From assembly GCA_965116325.1 (NCBI GenBank), contig OZ220675.1:1302001-1366000 (forward strand): DNA of 64,000 nucleotides. Reading direction: 5' to 3'. Below the pieces are notes generated by a model. The model was given only the letters and a program-made list of their open reading frames with translations, did no database searches and was not told where the DNA came from. Numbering within the stretch: position 1 is the stretch's first letter; each line of letters opens with the position of its first letter. Below, one piece after another: positions 33,775 through 41,846 of this stretch. This DNA comes from JAGWBF01 sp965116325. Lineage in GTDB: Bacteria > Chloroflexota > Dehalococcoidia > Lucifugimonadales > JAGWBF01. The translations under genes and the position numbers were made by a program.

Positions 33775-36183
33775 GTGCAAATGACACAACATCTCAGAAG
33801 ATCTTTCGGAAGTCTAGCCCATACATTAGCTTTGGGCCTTGTAGTACTCGGAATGGCTTTTTTGGTTGCCTGCTCAGGCGGTCAGGACCCGACGCCAACC
33901 AGCACTATTGCAAGCCCCGAGCCAACTCAGGAAGCGCCAAGTCCAACGGTCGTACCTACAGCCACGGAAGCTGCTACAGCCCCACCCCCCGAGGAGCCGG
34001 TCCAGGTGGTGGCGACATCCAACATCGTCGCTGACTGGGCCGAGGTGGTCGGCGGGGACAGGGTTGAGGTCTTCGGCTTGGTGCCGCCGGGAAGCGATCC
34101 TCACAGTTTTGTGCCAGGAGCTGGCGACGTGGCCAAAGTGGCCGCCGCAGACGTTGTGTTCTCCGTCGGTCTTAGCCTCGAGGCCGTCTGGTTGGGAGAC
34201 CTCATACACAACGCCAGCGCAGACGAGTCCCGGATAGTTGCCCTTGGCGATGGGGTCGACCCCCTGGAGTTCGTGGAACCGGGCGGACACGGCCACGACG
34301 ATCACGACGATCACATGGATGCGGGCGAAGATCCCCACGGCCACATGGAAGAAGGCGACGACCACCATGATCACATGGATGAGGGTGGCGAGCACCATGA
34401 GGAGATGCTGCTGGGGCGCCTGCTAGTTGGTGATGGTGAGGAAGGAAAAATCTCCGTTATAGACCTGGAAACGGGATACGTGGACCAGGACCACTTTGAC
34501 GTAGGTTCACGGGCCGGCCGGATATACGCCACCAGCAGCGGTCGCTACGCGATAGCCGTTTCTTCGGACGCAAACACAGCTCACCTGTTCGATGGTGGGA
34601 TATACCTGGAGCCCCATGGAGACCACTTCGACCTGGTCGAGGGTGACATACGTAAGCTCCCCATCGACTTGAGCGGAGACCGTCCGGTGCATCTCTACGT
34701 AGGCGAAGAGTGGGCAGCGATCTTCTACGACGGCTCCGGCGATGTGGTGCTGATCAACGAGCACGAGCTGGGTGAGCAGGGGGACAACTATGTTCCTGTA
34801 ACAATGAACGCCGGAGCTCAACACGGCGCCGCGGTGCCCCTTGCGCACGACCTGTTCGCCCTGTCTATTCAGCACCCGGACTATAACCAGGACCCCGAAG
34901 AGTACAGGCGTCCCATTGGCGCGGAGATTCGAGACCTGGACGGCAACGTGCTCCATCGGGCCGAGGGATGCCCCAATCTTCACGGTGATGCGGGCAACGG
35001 CCACATCGTCGTATTCGGATGCACTGGGGGTGTCTTAGCGCTGGAAGCGGACCATGGCGAGTATTCTCATGTATTTATAGCACCCGATGAAGATATCGGT
35101 GATTCCCGACTCACAACAGTGTGGGGCTACCACGACCTGGACCATTTCTTTGCTCTGGGCTCGGACGTGGGGTTGTACATCGTGGATCCAGAAGAGGAAG
35201 CAATGGAGCTCCTTATCCCCGCTACAGAGGACCTCCGCCCAATCCAGGCCCACATTGGCCACGGAGGGGAAACTCTGTTGGTGGTCATGAGCGACGGGGA
35301 GCTACGTATGTATGACACCCACGATGGGGACCTGAAGGCGTCCAAGTACGACTTCCTGACGACCCCGGTGGAGACTGGGTTCTGGGCCCGTCCTCACCTG
35401 GCCACAGCCCCAGGCGCAATCTTCATCACCGACTCGGTGGGGGGCGAGGTGCTGCAGCTCGACTACCACGACCTCGAGGTAGTCAGGCACTGGGACGTAG
35501 CAGGAACTCCCACCAAGATCGCCTTCGTTGGGATTTTGGGTGAGCCTGAGGGCCACGACGAAGGTGAGGACGAACATGGCCATGAGGAGGACGAGCATGG
35601 TCATGAAGAGGACGAACATGGCCATGAAGAGGACGAGCATGGCCACGTGCACGGCGCCCTGGACCCCCACTTCTGGTTCGACCCGAACCGGGTGAAGATC
35701 GCAGTCAACTACATGGCAGCCCGGCTTGCTGCCGTGGACCCTGAGGGCACAGACTACTACTTCCAGAACGCTGCAGATTACGCGGAGCAGCTTGACGAAC
35801 TGCACTCCTGGACCCAAGAGCAGGTTGAACAGATCCCACCGGAGCGCAGGCTTCTGGTAACGTCCCATGACACCTTCGCATACTTTGCTGATGTCTACGG
35901 ATTCGAGGTCATAGGCGCCCTCATACCTTCCCTGGCGCCCGATGTGGAGCCGTCGGCGGAGCACCTCGCGGGACTGGTCGAGGTGATCCGGGAGCACAAC
36001 GCCCCGGCGGTATTTAGCGAAACGACGGTCAGTGGTAAGCTACCACAGGCCCTGGCACAGGAGACTGGAGCAGTATTTGCTCAGCTCTATGCGGACTCCC
36101 TGGGCGAAAAGGGCAGCCCGGCCGGCACATACCTCGGCATGGTGCGAGCGAACGTAGAACGCATGGTTGAGGCATTGAAGTGA
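33775..36183 (+). CDS. ZnuA/AztC-type zinc-binding lipoprotein with inserted AztD-like propeller
   Basis: The 802-residue protein has a signal with lipobox FLVAC, then a Pro/Thr linker. The two lobes of a cluster A-I zinc-binding protein are split. Lobe 1 (about 72-168) has DPHSFVPG with His110. Lobe 2 (about 625-802) has DPHFWFDP (His632), SHDTFAYF (His698) and SETT (Glu749), the expected metal ligands. Between them are a His/Asp-rich stretch (about 169-209), a propeller-like domain (about 212-590) resembling the periplasmic zinc chaperone AztD (GRLLVGDG, CPNLHGDAGNGHIVVFGC, PHLATAPGAIFITDS), and four EDEHGHE repeats (about 599-625). It starts at GTG with AAGGAG upstream. No ABC permease or ATPase gene is adjacent. 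Confidence 0.88.
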   Translation: MQMTQHLRRSFGSLAHTLALGLVVLGMAFLVACSGGQDPTPTSTIASPEPTQEAPSPTVVPTATEAATAPPPEEPVQVVATSNIVADWAEVVGGDRVEVFGLVPPGSDPHSFVPGAGDVAKVAAADVVFSVGLSLEAVWLGDLIHNASADESRIVALGDGVDPLEFVEPGGHGHDDHDDHMDAGEDPHGHMEEGDDHHDHMDEGGEHHEEMLLGRLLVGDGEEGKISVIDLETGYVDQDHFDVGSRAGRIYATSSGRYAIAVSSDANTAHLFDGGIYLEPHGDHFDLVEGDIRKLPIDLSGDRPVHLYVGEEWAAIFYDGSGDVVLINEHELGEQGDNYVPVTMNAGAQHGAAVPLAHDLFALSIQHPDYNQDPEEYRRPIGAEIRDLDGNVLHRAEGCPNLHGDAGNGHIVVFGCTGGVLALEADHGEYSHVFIAPDEDIGDSRLTTVWGYHDLDHFFALGSDVGLYIVDPEEEAMELLIPATEDLRPIQAHIGHGGETLLVVMSDGELRMYDTHDGDLKASKYDFLTTPVETGFWARPHLATAPGAIFITDSVGGEVLQLDYHDLEVVRHWDVAGTPTKIAFVGILGEPEGHDEGEDEHGHEEDEHGHEEDEHGHEEDEHGHVHGALDPHFWFDPNRVKIAVNYMAARLAAVDPEGTDYYFQNAADYAEQLDELHSWTQEQVEQIPPERRLLVTSHDTFAYFADVYGFEVIGALIPSLAPDVEPSAEHLAGLVEVIREHNAPAVFSETTVSGKLPQALAQETGAVFAQLYADSLGEKGSPAGTYLGMVRANVERMVEALK

Positions 36184-36240
36184 GCGCCGAGGGCAACCGT
36201 GAAGAGACCCGCGTAGGAAACCCAATAGCAAGGAGGGGAC

Positions 36241-36423
36241 ATGGTGGAGTTGAAGGCCTATTCGGTTAAGCTGCGAAAGATGGTGGATATCAAGGACCCT
36301 GAGCTGGTGACCCTGAAGAATGGACGGAAGGCTGTCCGAGGTGTCGCGGCCGAGGATCCGTCCAGCAAGGTCATCAGAATCGTGAATGACGAACAAGCAG
36401 AGGAGCTTCGAGGCAAGCTCTAG
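36241..36423 (+). CDS. Cysteine-free DUF5679-like small protein
   Basis: The 60-residue protein contains AYSVKLRKMVDIKDPELVTL and KNGRKAVRG, which align with the DUF5679 zinc ribbon (AYCVKCRKK..., KNGRPA..G, CPVCGTKMFRI). The four cysteines are replaced: AYCVKC has become AYSVKL, and the second CxxC region reads VAAEDPSSKVIRI. AAGGAGGGG precedes the ATG. Lying 57 bases after a zinc-binding lipoprotein, it may be a zinc-independent stand-in made under zinc limitation, as known for Cys-free ribosomal proteins in other bacteria (inference). Confidence 0.75.
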   Translation: MVELKAYSVKLRKMVDIKDPELVTLKNGRKAVRGVAAEDPSSKVIRIVNDEQAEELRGKL

Positions 36424-36442
36424 GCTGATCGGAGCCTCCTAC

Positions 36443-36473
36443 GCCTAGGCTGGGATTCAGCCCCAGCCTAGGC
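36443..36473 (+). terminator. Stem-loop after the zinc locus
   Basis: The arms GCCTAGGCTGGG and CCCAGCCTAGGC (12 base pairs) enclose a seven-base loop, 20 bases after the small protein gene. There is no U-tract. The remaining 230 bases before glcD show no gene. Confidence 0.55.
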
Positions 36474-36701
36474 ACTGGGGTCCCAGAGCCTAGAGGTTTC
36501 GGGCGACGCCCGGGCCGTCAGGCTTTCCGGAGAAGGCCTCGGGAACTACTTGGAACGGCCCCAGTTGCTCCCAACGGTTCCATATTTGCTACGGCCCCCT
36601 CCCCGCGGTTGCTTGGGTTTGGGGCCGTGTAATATCATCCTGGCATCCGGGTATCTGGCCTCCAAGCATCTGGGCCAAGCCCATTGTGAACGCAGGTTGA
36701 T

Positions 36702-38150
36702 ATGCCATTGTCCCGGGCACAACTGATCCGTGAGATCCAGGGCGTCGTCGGGCAGGAGAACGTCATCTTCCACCCCGACGACCTGCTGGTCTATGAATAT
36801 GACGGCTCGGTGGACAAAGCTGTGCCCGAGGCCGCTGTCTTCCCCGCCAACACCGAAGAGGTAAGCCGGGTGATCGCTATGGCCCACCGGGAAGGCATCC
36901 CCGTGGTGGGCAGGGGATCGGGCACCGGCCTCAGCGGGGGCGCCATCGCCTCCCTGGGGGGCATCCAGGTGGTGCTGACCCGCATGAAGGCCATCCTGGA
37001 GATCGACGAAGAAAACCGCTTGGCTGTGGTGGAGCCAGGGGTGATCAACCTGGACCTGGACAAGGCTGCCAGGGAGCATGGATTGCGCTACGCTCCCGAC
37101 CCGTCCAGCCAGCGGGCGTGCAGCCTGGGAGGCAACGTAGCGGAGAACGCCGGCGGTCCCCACTGCCTCGCCTACGGGGTTACCACCAACCATATTCTTG
37201 GCATGGAAGTGGTGCTGGAGGACGGCTCCGTGGTCTGGCTGGGAGGCAAGGTCCGCGAGACGCCGGGCTACGACCTCCGGGGCGTCTTCGTAGGCTCCGA
37301 GGGCACCTTCGGCCTGGCCACCAAGATTGTCGTCCGGCTGCTTCCCGTGCCCGAGTCCGTCAGCACCATGCTGGGCACCTTCCCCGACATCGATTCGGCG
37401 TGCACCGCCGTCTCCAGCATCATCGGCCAGGGAGTCGTTCCCGCCGCCATGGAGATGATCGATTCGGTGTCCATCGGGGCCATTCTGAACGTCACCAAGG
37501 ATGTATTCCCCGCCGACGCGGGATCCGTGCTGCTGGTGGAGGTGGAAGGGCTGCAGGAAGAGGTGGAGGAGACCAGGGGAGGCATCGAAGCTGCTATGTA
37601 TGACACCGGCGCCATCGAGGTGAAGACAGCCACGGACCCGGCAGAGCGGGAGCGCCTGTGGCAGGCCCGCAAAGGGGCATTCGGGGCCCTGGGCACCCTG
37701 GCGCCCAACTACTACCTGGTGGATGCAGTAGTTCCCCGCACCCGGCTGGCAGACATGCTGGCAGAGGTGGACAGGATCGCCAAAGAGCACGACCTGATGG
37801 TGGCGAACGTGTTCCACGCCGGCGACGGCAACCTCCACCCGTGCATCGCCTTCGACGAGCGGGTCCCCGGCACCCTGGAGCGGGTGATGCACGCCGGAGG
37901 CGAGATGCTGGAGGTGTGCGTGGGGATGGGGGGCACCCTGTCGGGGGAGCATGGGGTGGGCCTGGAGAAGAAGGCCTACATGCCCCTGGTCTTCAGCGAA
38001 GATGATATGGATGCCATGATGAGGGTGCGGAACGCCTTCTCCCCGGCCGCCACCTTCAATCCGGGCAAGGTATTCCCCGGCGGGCCGGAGCACCCTGGCC
38101 CGGTCCAGGGGCAGGCAGGCATGAGGGCGGCCCCCGGCGACTTCATATGA
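36702..38150 (+). CDS. glcD: Glycolate oxidase FAD subunit GlcD
   Basis: The 482-residue FAD-linked oxidase of the VAO/4-cresol type has the PP-loop VVGRGSGTGLSGGAI, SLGGNVAENAGGP and GSEGTFGLATKIVVRLLP. The C-terminal catalytic stretch is VFHAGDGNLHPCI, then SGEHGVGLEKK. It oxidises glycolate (or D-lactate) to glyoxylate (or pyruvate) with GlcE and GlcF, which follow. A D-lactate dehydrogenase role is the main alternative. Confidence 0.9.
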   Translation: MPLSRAQLIREIQGVVGQENVIFHPDDLLVYEYDGSVDKAVPEAAVFPANTEEVSRVIAMAHREGIPVVGRGSGTGLSGGAIASLGGIQVVLTRMKAILEIDEENRLAVVEPGVINLDLDKAAREHGLRYAPDPSSQRACSLGGNVAENAGGPHCLAYGVTTNHILGMEVVLEDGSVVWLGGKVRETPGYDLRGVFVGSEGTFGLATKIVVRLLPVPESVSTMLGTFPDIDSACTAVSSIIGQGVVPAAMEMIDSVSIGAILNVTKDVFPADAGSVLLVEVEGLQEEVEETRGGIEAAMYDTGAIEVKTATDPAERERLWQARKGAFGALGTLAPNYYLVDAVVPRTRLADMLAEVDRIAKEHDLMVANVFHAGDGNLHPCIAFDERVPGTLERVMHAGGEMLEVCVGMGGTLSGEHGVGLEKKAYMPLVFSEDDMDAMMRVRNAFSPAATFNPGKVFPGGPEHPGPVQGQAGMRAAPGDFI

Positions 38151-38190
38151 CAGCCCCCGCCGATTACTTCCAGGAACCTTCCCCTCCCCG

Positions 38191-39489
38191 ATGAACAGCC
38201 CCGCAGCGGATGCGACCGGCTATGCGGTCGATGGGATAGTCCCCAGTGAGGTCGTCCTTCCCGATAGCATCAAAGAGGTCTCGCGGGTGATGGCGTCGGC
38301 CTCCGGCGATGGCCGTTCGGTGCTTCCCATGGGAGGGGGCACCTTAGCATCCCTGGGGAACCGGCCCCATGGTTACGACCTAGCCTTGGGCACATCCAGG
38401 CTGGCCGGGGTGATCTGCCACGAGCCCGCCGACCTGGTAGCTTCGGTGCAGGCAGGCACAACCATGGCAGACCTGAGCTCCACACTGGCAAGGGGAGGAC
38501 AGACTCTCCCCCTGGACAGCCCCTTCCCCGGTCAAGCCACAATCGGGGGATTAATCGCGGCAGGCTACTCGGGGCCGTCCCGCCTGTCCTTCGGGGAGCC
38601 CAGGGACTGGATCATCGGCATCAAGGTGGTGATGGCCGACGGACGCGTCTCGAAGGCCGGGGGAAGGGTGGTGAAGAACGTCACCGGGTACGACCTGTGC
38701 AAGCTGTACTCGGGCTCCCTGGGCACCCTTGGGGTGATCGTGGAGGCCAACTTCAAGCTGGCGCCCCTCCCCGACGACCATGCGACGATCATCGGGGTAT
38801 TCGACGGCCCCGGTGACGCCTTCCAGGCCTCTGGATCCCTCCTGTCCCTGAGCTACCATCCCCACTCCCTTGCGCTCATCGACGGCAACCTGGCGGGCCG
38901 GCTGGATGAAGATGACCTGTCCGGCGGCAAGGTGTCTGTTCTGGTGCGCCACTCGGGCCGCCGCTCGGCGGTGAAGCGTAAGGAGCAAGATACCGTAAGG
39001 ATTCTGGAAGGCAGCCATGCCCGATGCGCCGAGGTCCCTTCCGGGGACGAGGAAGCTCTCTGGCAGAAGCTGATCGACCTTGACTGGAGGCATGACGGCG
39101 GCCCGGACATGGTTCTCAGGGCATCTATGCTGCCCTCCCAGGTCGAAGGATTCTGCGCCTCATTCCAGGACGACGCTCATCCCGGACTGCAACGTGGTAC
39201 GTTGGCCGACGTTGGTATGGGCACGGTGAAGCTCTATCACTGGCTTGACGATGGGATGCCGGGACAGGAAGGCCCGGACAGCGTTATGCTAGATGTGGTG
39301 CGGAGTGTGAGGGAGAAAGCGCGCAAGTCAGGCGCAAGCTTGGTGGTCCAACGGTGCCCTCCCTCCCTGAAGGCGCACATCGACGTTTGGGGAGAGGCCA
39401 CAGAAGGGCTGGAAGTTATGCGCCGCATCAAGGAGCAGATGGACCCATTTCATACGCTGAGTCCCGGGCGCTTTGTTGGAGGGCTGTAG
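38191..39489 (+). CDS. glcE: Glycolate oxidase FAD-binding subunit GlcE
   Basis: The 432-residue protein has a shorter FAD-binding half: VLPMGGGTLASLGNRP, VQAGTTMADLSSTLARGGQ and TIGGLIAAGYSGPSRLSFG, then KNVTGYDLCKLYSGSLGTLG. This is the GlcE pattern, and the glcD-glcE-glcF order confirms it. It ends one base before the glcF start codon. Confidence 0.88.
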   Translation: MNSPAADATGYAVDGIVPSEVVLPDSIKEVSRVMASASGDGRSVLPMGGGTLASLGNRPHGYDLALGTSRLAGVICHEPADLVASVQAGTTMADLSSTLARGGQTLPLDSPFPGQATIGGLIAAGYSGPSRLSFGEPRDWIIGIKVVMADGRVSKAGGRVVKNVTGYDLCKLYSGSLGTLGVIVEANFKLAPLPDDHATIIGVFDGPGDAFQASGSLLSLSYHPHSLALIDGNLAGRLDEDDLSGGKVSVLVRHSGRRSAVKRKEQDTVRILEGSHARCAEVPSGDEEALWQKLIDLDWRHDGGPDMVLRASMLPSQVEGFCASFQDDAHPGLQRGTLADVGMGTVKLYHWLDDGMPGQEGPDSVMLDVVRSVREKARKSGASLVVQRCPPSLKAHIDVWGEATEGLEVMRRIKEQMDPFHTLSPGRFVGGL

Positions 39490-39490
39490 A

Positions 39491-40822
39491 ATGGAAACAC
39501 GGACTCCCCTGCCCCTCAACATGGAGCGAGGCTTCAGCGGCATCGACGTGCCGTCGGAGGCCGACCTGTACCGCTGCGTCCACTGCGGCCTGTGCCTGAG
39601 CGCCTGTCCCACCTACACCGAGCTGGGCCTGGAGACCGAGTCCCCCAGGGGACGCATCGCCTACATGAAGGCGGTGAACGAGGGACGCATGGGCATCAGC
39701 GAGAGGGTCGCCTCCCACTGGGAGCTGTGCCTCCAGTGCCGGGCATGCGAGGCGGTATGTCCTTCGGGGGTGCCCTTCGGCAGGATCATGGAGTACAGCC
39801 GCAGCCAGCTCCGGCGCAGCGGAAAGGGCTCCTGGACGCGCAACTTGATGGCCAAGACCTTCCTGCAGGGCATCCTCCCCCGCCCGTGGCTGCTCAGGGG
39901 AGGCGCAGCCCTCCTCCGGGCCTACCAGCGTTGGGGCATGCGCAGGCTCCTCCGCTCCATAGGCGTCTTCAAGCTGCTGCCTTCTGCCCTCAGGGAGATG
40001 GAGGCGGGCCTCCCCGACTTCTCGCCCCGCTTCTTCACCACCAGCCGGTCCACCTACCCGGCCCAGGGGCCAAGGCGCTGCGTGGTCGGCCTCCTGAGCG
40101 GGTGCGTGATGCCCCTGGTGCAGGGCCCCACCATGGAAGCTGCCGTGCGCGTCCTCACCCGCAACGGCTGCGACGTTGTCGTGCCCGTAGGCCAGGGGTG
40201 CTGCGGGGCCCTGAGCCGCCACGACGGAAGAATGGAGGAGGCCCGCAGGATGGCCAGGATTAACATCGACGCCTTCACATACGCGGGAGTGGAGAAGGTG
40301 GTGGTGGCCTCGGCGGGGTGCGGCTCCTCGATGAAGGAGTACGGCGAGCTCCTGAAGGATGACCCCGAGTACCGGGACCGGGCCGCGCGCATGGAGGCGA
40401 TGACGGTGGACATCACCGAGTTCCTGGTCGGCCTTCCTTTCGAGCACCCGGAGGGGAAGCTGCCCATAAAGGTGACTTTCCAGGACCCGTGCCATCTGGC
40501 CCACGCCCAGCGCATCGTCCAAGCCCCCAGGACCATACTGAGGGCCATACCCGGGCTGGAGATATCGGAGATCAACGACGGGAGCCGGTGCTGCGGCGCT
40601 GCCGGGATGTATTCCATCACCCATCGCCGGATGTCCCGCAGGCTGCTGGACTCCAAGATGAAGTACATCGACGCAACCGGGGCCGAGGCGGTAGTTACCG
40701 CAAACCCGGGCTGCATGATCCAGCTGGAGTCAGGCTTCAGGGACAGGGAAAGCGACCGCCGTGTTTACCACATCGTGGACATCCTGGACGAGTCCTACCA
40801 GCGGGAGGCGGCCTCACCTTGA
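39491..40822 (+). CDS. glcF: Glycolate oxidase iron-sulfur subunit GlcF
   Basis: The 444-residue protein has two 4Fe-4S ferredoxin motifs (CVHCGLCLSACP and CLQCRACEAVCP). Two CCG cysteine-rich domains follow (GCCGALSRHDGR and RCCGAAGMYS), which pass electrons from GlcD/GlcE to the quinone pool. The ATG at 39491 has GGAGGG 11 bases upstream in the end of glcE; an earlier in-frame TTG at 39473 is less likely. Confidence 0.92.
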   Translation: METRTPLPLNMERGFSGIDVPSEADLYRCVHCGLCLSACPTYTELGLETESPRGRIAYMKAVNEGRMGISERVASHWELCLQCRACEAVCPSGVPFGRIMEYSRSQLRRSGKGSWTRNLMAKTFLQGILPRPWLLRGGAALLRAYQRWGMRRLLRSIGVFKLLPSALREMEAGLPDFSPRFFTTSRSTYPAQGPRRCVVGLLSGCVMPLVQGPTMEAAVRVLTRNGCDVVVPVGQGCCGALSRHDGRMEEARRMARINIDAFTYAGVEKVVVASAGCGSSMKEYGELLKDDPEYRDRAARMEAMTVDITEFLVGLPFEHPEGKLPIKVTFQDPCHLAHAQRIVQAPRTILRAIPGLEISEINDGSRCCGAAGMYSITHRRMSRRLLDSKMKYIDATGAEAVVTANPGCMIQLESGFRDRESDRRVYHIVDILDESYQREAASP

Positions 40823-40877
40823 TGTTGGTATCAGGCAAATTCGGGTTCAATCACCTAACGCTAAAGCTTCGGGGAGT

Positions 40878-41726
40878 TCATCTCAGCTCTAGGGTGCAAC
40901 GTGTATAGAGAGCAAAATCGGATTCTTGGACAGTCACAAAGTACTGTCCCCTCGCGTTGTCGTTGGCGATGAGATCTGAGAATTCCCCCGAGGCTCCACT
41001 TAATCTCGCCCAATAACAGGAATCGCGTACGTCTGTTCCTGCCTCACCGCGATATGTGCCTGGCTCTATATCCCGACCAACTATATACATGCCGGGATCG
41101 ATTCTGGACAATTTCGTGTCCGGTGCAGGCCATAGATCAAGGGACGTGATTTCACAGCTGACCTCAAGAAACGCGTCTGTATTCAAGACTTCAACATAAA
41201 ACTGCCCTATAGCGTTCTCGTTGGCAATGAGATCTGAGAATTCCCCCGAGGCTCCGCTTAATCTCGCCCAATAACAGGAATCGCGTACGTGTGTTCCTGC
41301 CATACCTGCATATATACCTGGCTGAATATCAGATCCTACTTGGTATGTGCCAGGCCCGAAGCCGACGTTAGGTGTCGGCTCGGGTGTCGGCGTGGGAGGG
41401 GCTGTAGGCTCGGGTGTCGGCGTGGGAGGGGCCGTAGGCTTGGGTGTCGATGTGGGAGGGGCTGTAGGCTCGGGCGTCGGCGTGGGAGGGGCTGTAGGCT
41501 CGGGTGTCGGCGTGGGAGGGGCTGTAGGCTCGGGTGTCGGCGTGGGAGGGGCTGTAGGCTCGGGTGTCGGCGTGGGAGGGGCCGTAGCATCTGTCGTCAG
41601 TGTTGAGGTTGTTGAAGGCTCCCGCGTTTGAGCAGGCTGTACTGTTCTGTCGGGCTGAGTTTCACCGTTGCAAGCTGCTAAGGATATCGCCACTAGCAAC
41701 GTCAACAGGATTACCGGTGCAACCAT
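40878..41726 (-). CDS. Lipoprotein with Pro/Thr repeat linker and duplicated C-terminal domain
   Basis: The 282-residue protein has a signal and lipobox (VAISLAAC). A low-complexity spacer of about ten TAPPTPTPEP units follows, then two copies of a domain of about 65 residues starting PGTYQVGSDIQPGIY and PGMYIVGRDIEPGTY. Both contain RDSCYWARLSGASGEFSDL. Each has two or three cysteines that could pair. I do not recognise a function; an exported surface protein is likely. I chose ATG 41726 so that the signal peptide is N-terminal; a longer frame starts at 41843. Confidence 0.7.
   Translation of the reverse strand: MVAPVILLTLLVAISLAACNGETQPDRTVQPAQTREPSTTSTLTTDATAPPTPTPEPTAPPTPTPEPTAPPTPTPEPTAPPTPTPEPTAPPTSTPKPTAPPTPTPEPTAPPTPTPEPTPNVGFGPGTYQVGSDIQPGIYAGMAGTHVRDSCYWARLSGASGEFSDLIANENAIGQFYVEVLNTDAFLEVSCEITSLDLWPAPDTKLSRIDPGMYIVGRDIEPGTYRGEAGTDVRDSCYWARLSGASGEFSDLIANDNARGQYFVTVQESDFALYTRCTLELR
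40954..41043 (-). repeat. 90-base internal duplication, copy 1
   Basis: This segment matches 41212-41301 at all but four of 90 bases. It encodes the identical core of the two C-terminal domains, while the flanks of the domains have diverged. Confidence 0.85.
41212..41301 (-). repeat. 90-base internal duplication, copy 2
   Basis: This is the second copy of the 90-base segment at 40954-41043, in the same orientation, 258 bases away within the same lipoprotein gene. Confidence 0.85.
41377..41586 (-). repeat. Seven tandem 30-base repeats in the lipoprotein linker
   Basis: Seven contiguous 30-base units (core GGGTGTCGGCGTGGGAGGGG) encode the decapeptide repeat. Units differ at one to four bases; the third is the most divergent. 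There are no spacers, so this is not a CRISPR array. Confidence 0.9.
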
Positions 41727-41846
41727 ACGAGGTCCCTGCCCCAGGCTGCAAGAACTTCGGAATTGGAGAGCCATATGCCAAGGATTCGAGTGGTTCCATT
41801 CCCTTAAGAAGCTCAGGAAGCAGGTTCTAACGGCGTGAGTCAAATG

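Noticed and set aside
41377..41586. Regular 30-base repeats that could look like a CRISPR array
   Set aside because: The units are contiguous with no spacers, encode a Pro/Thr decapeptide repeat in frame, and no cas gene is nearby.
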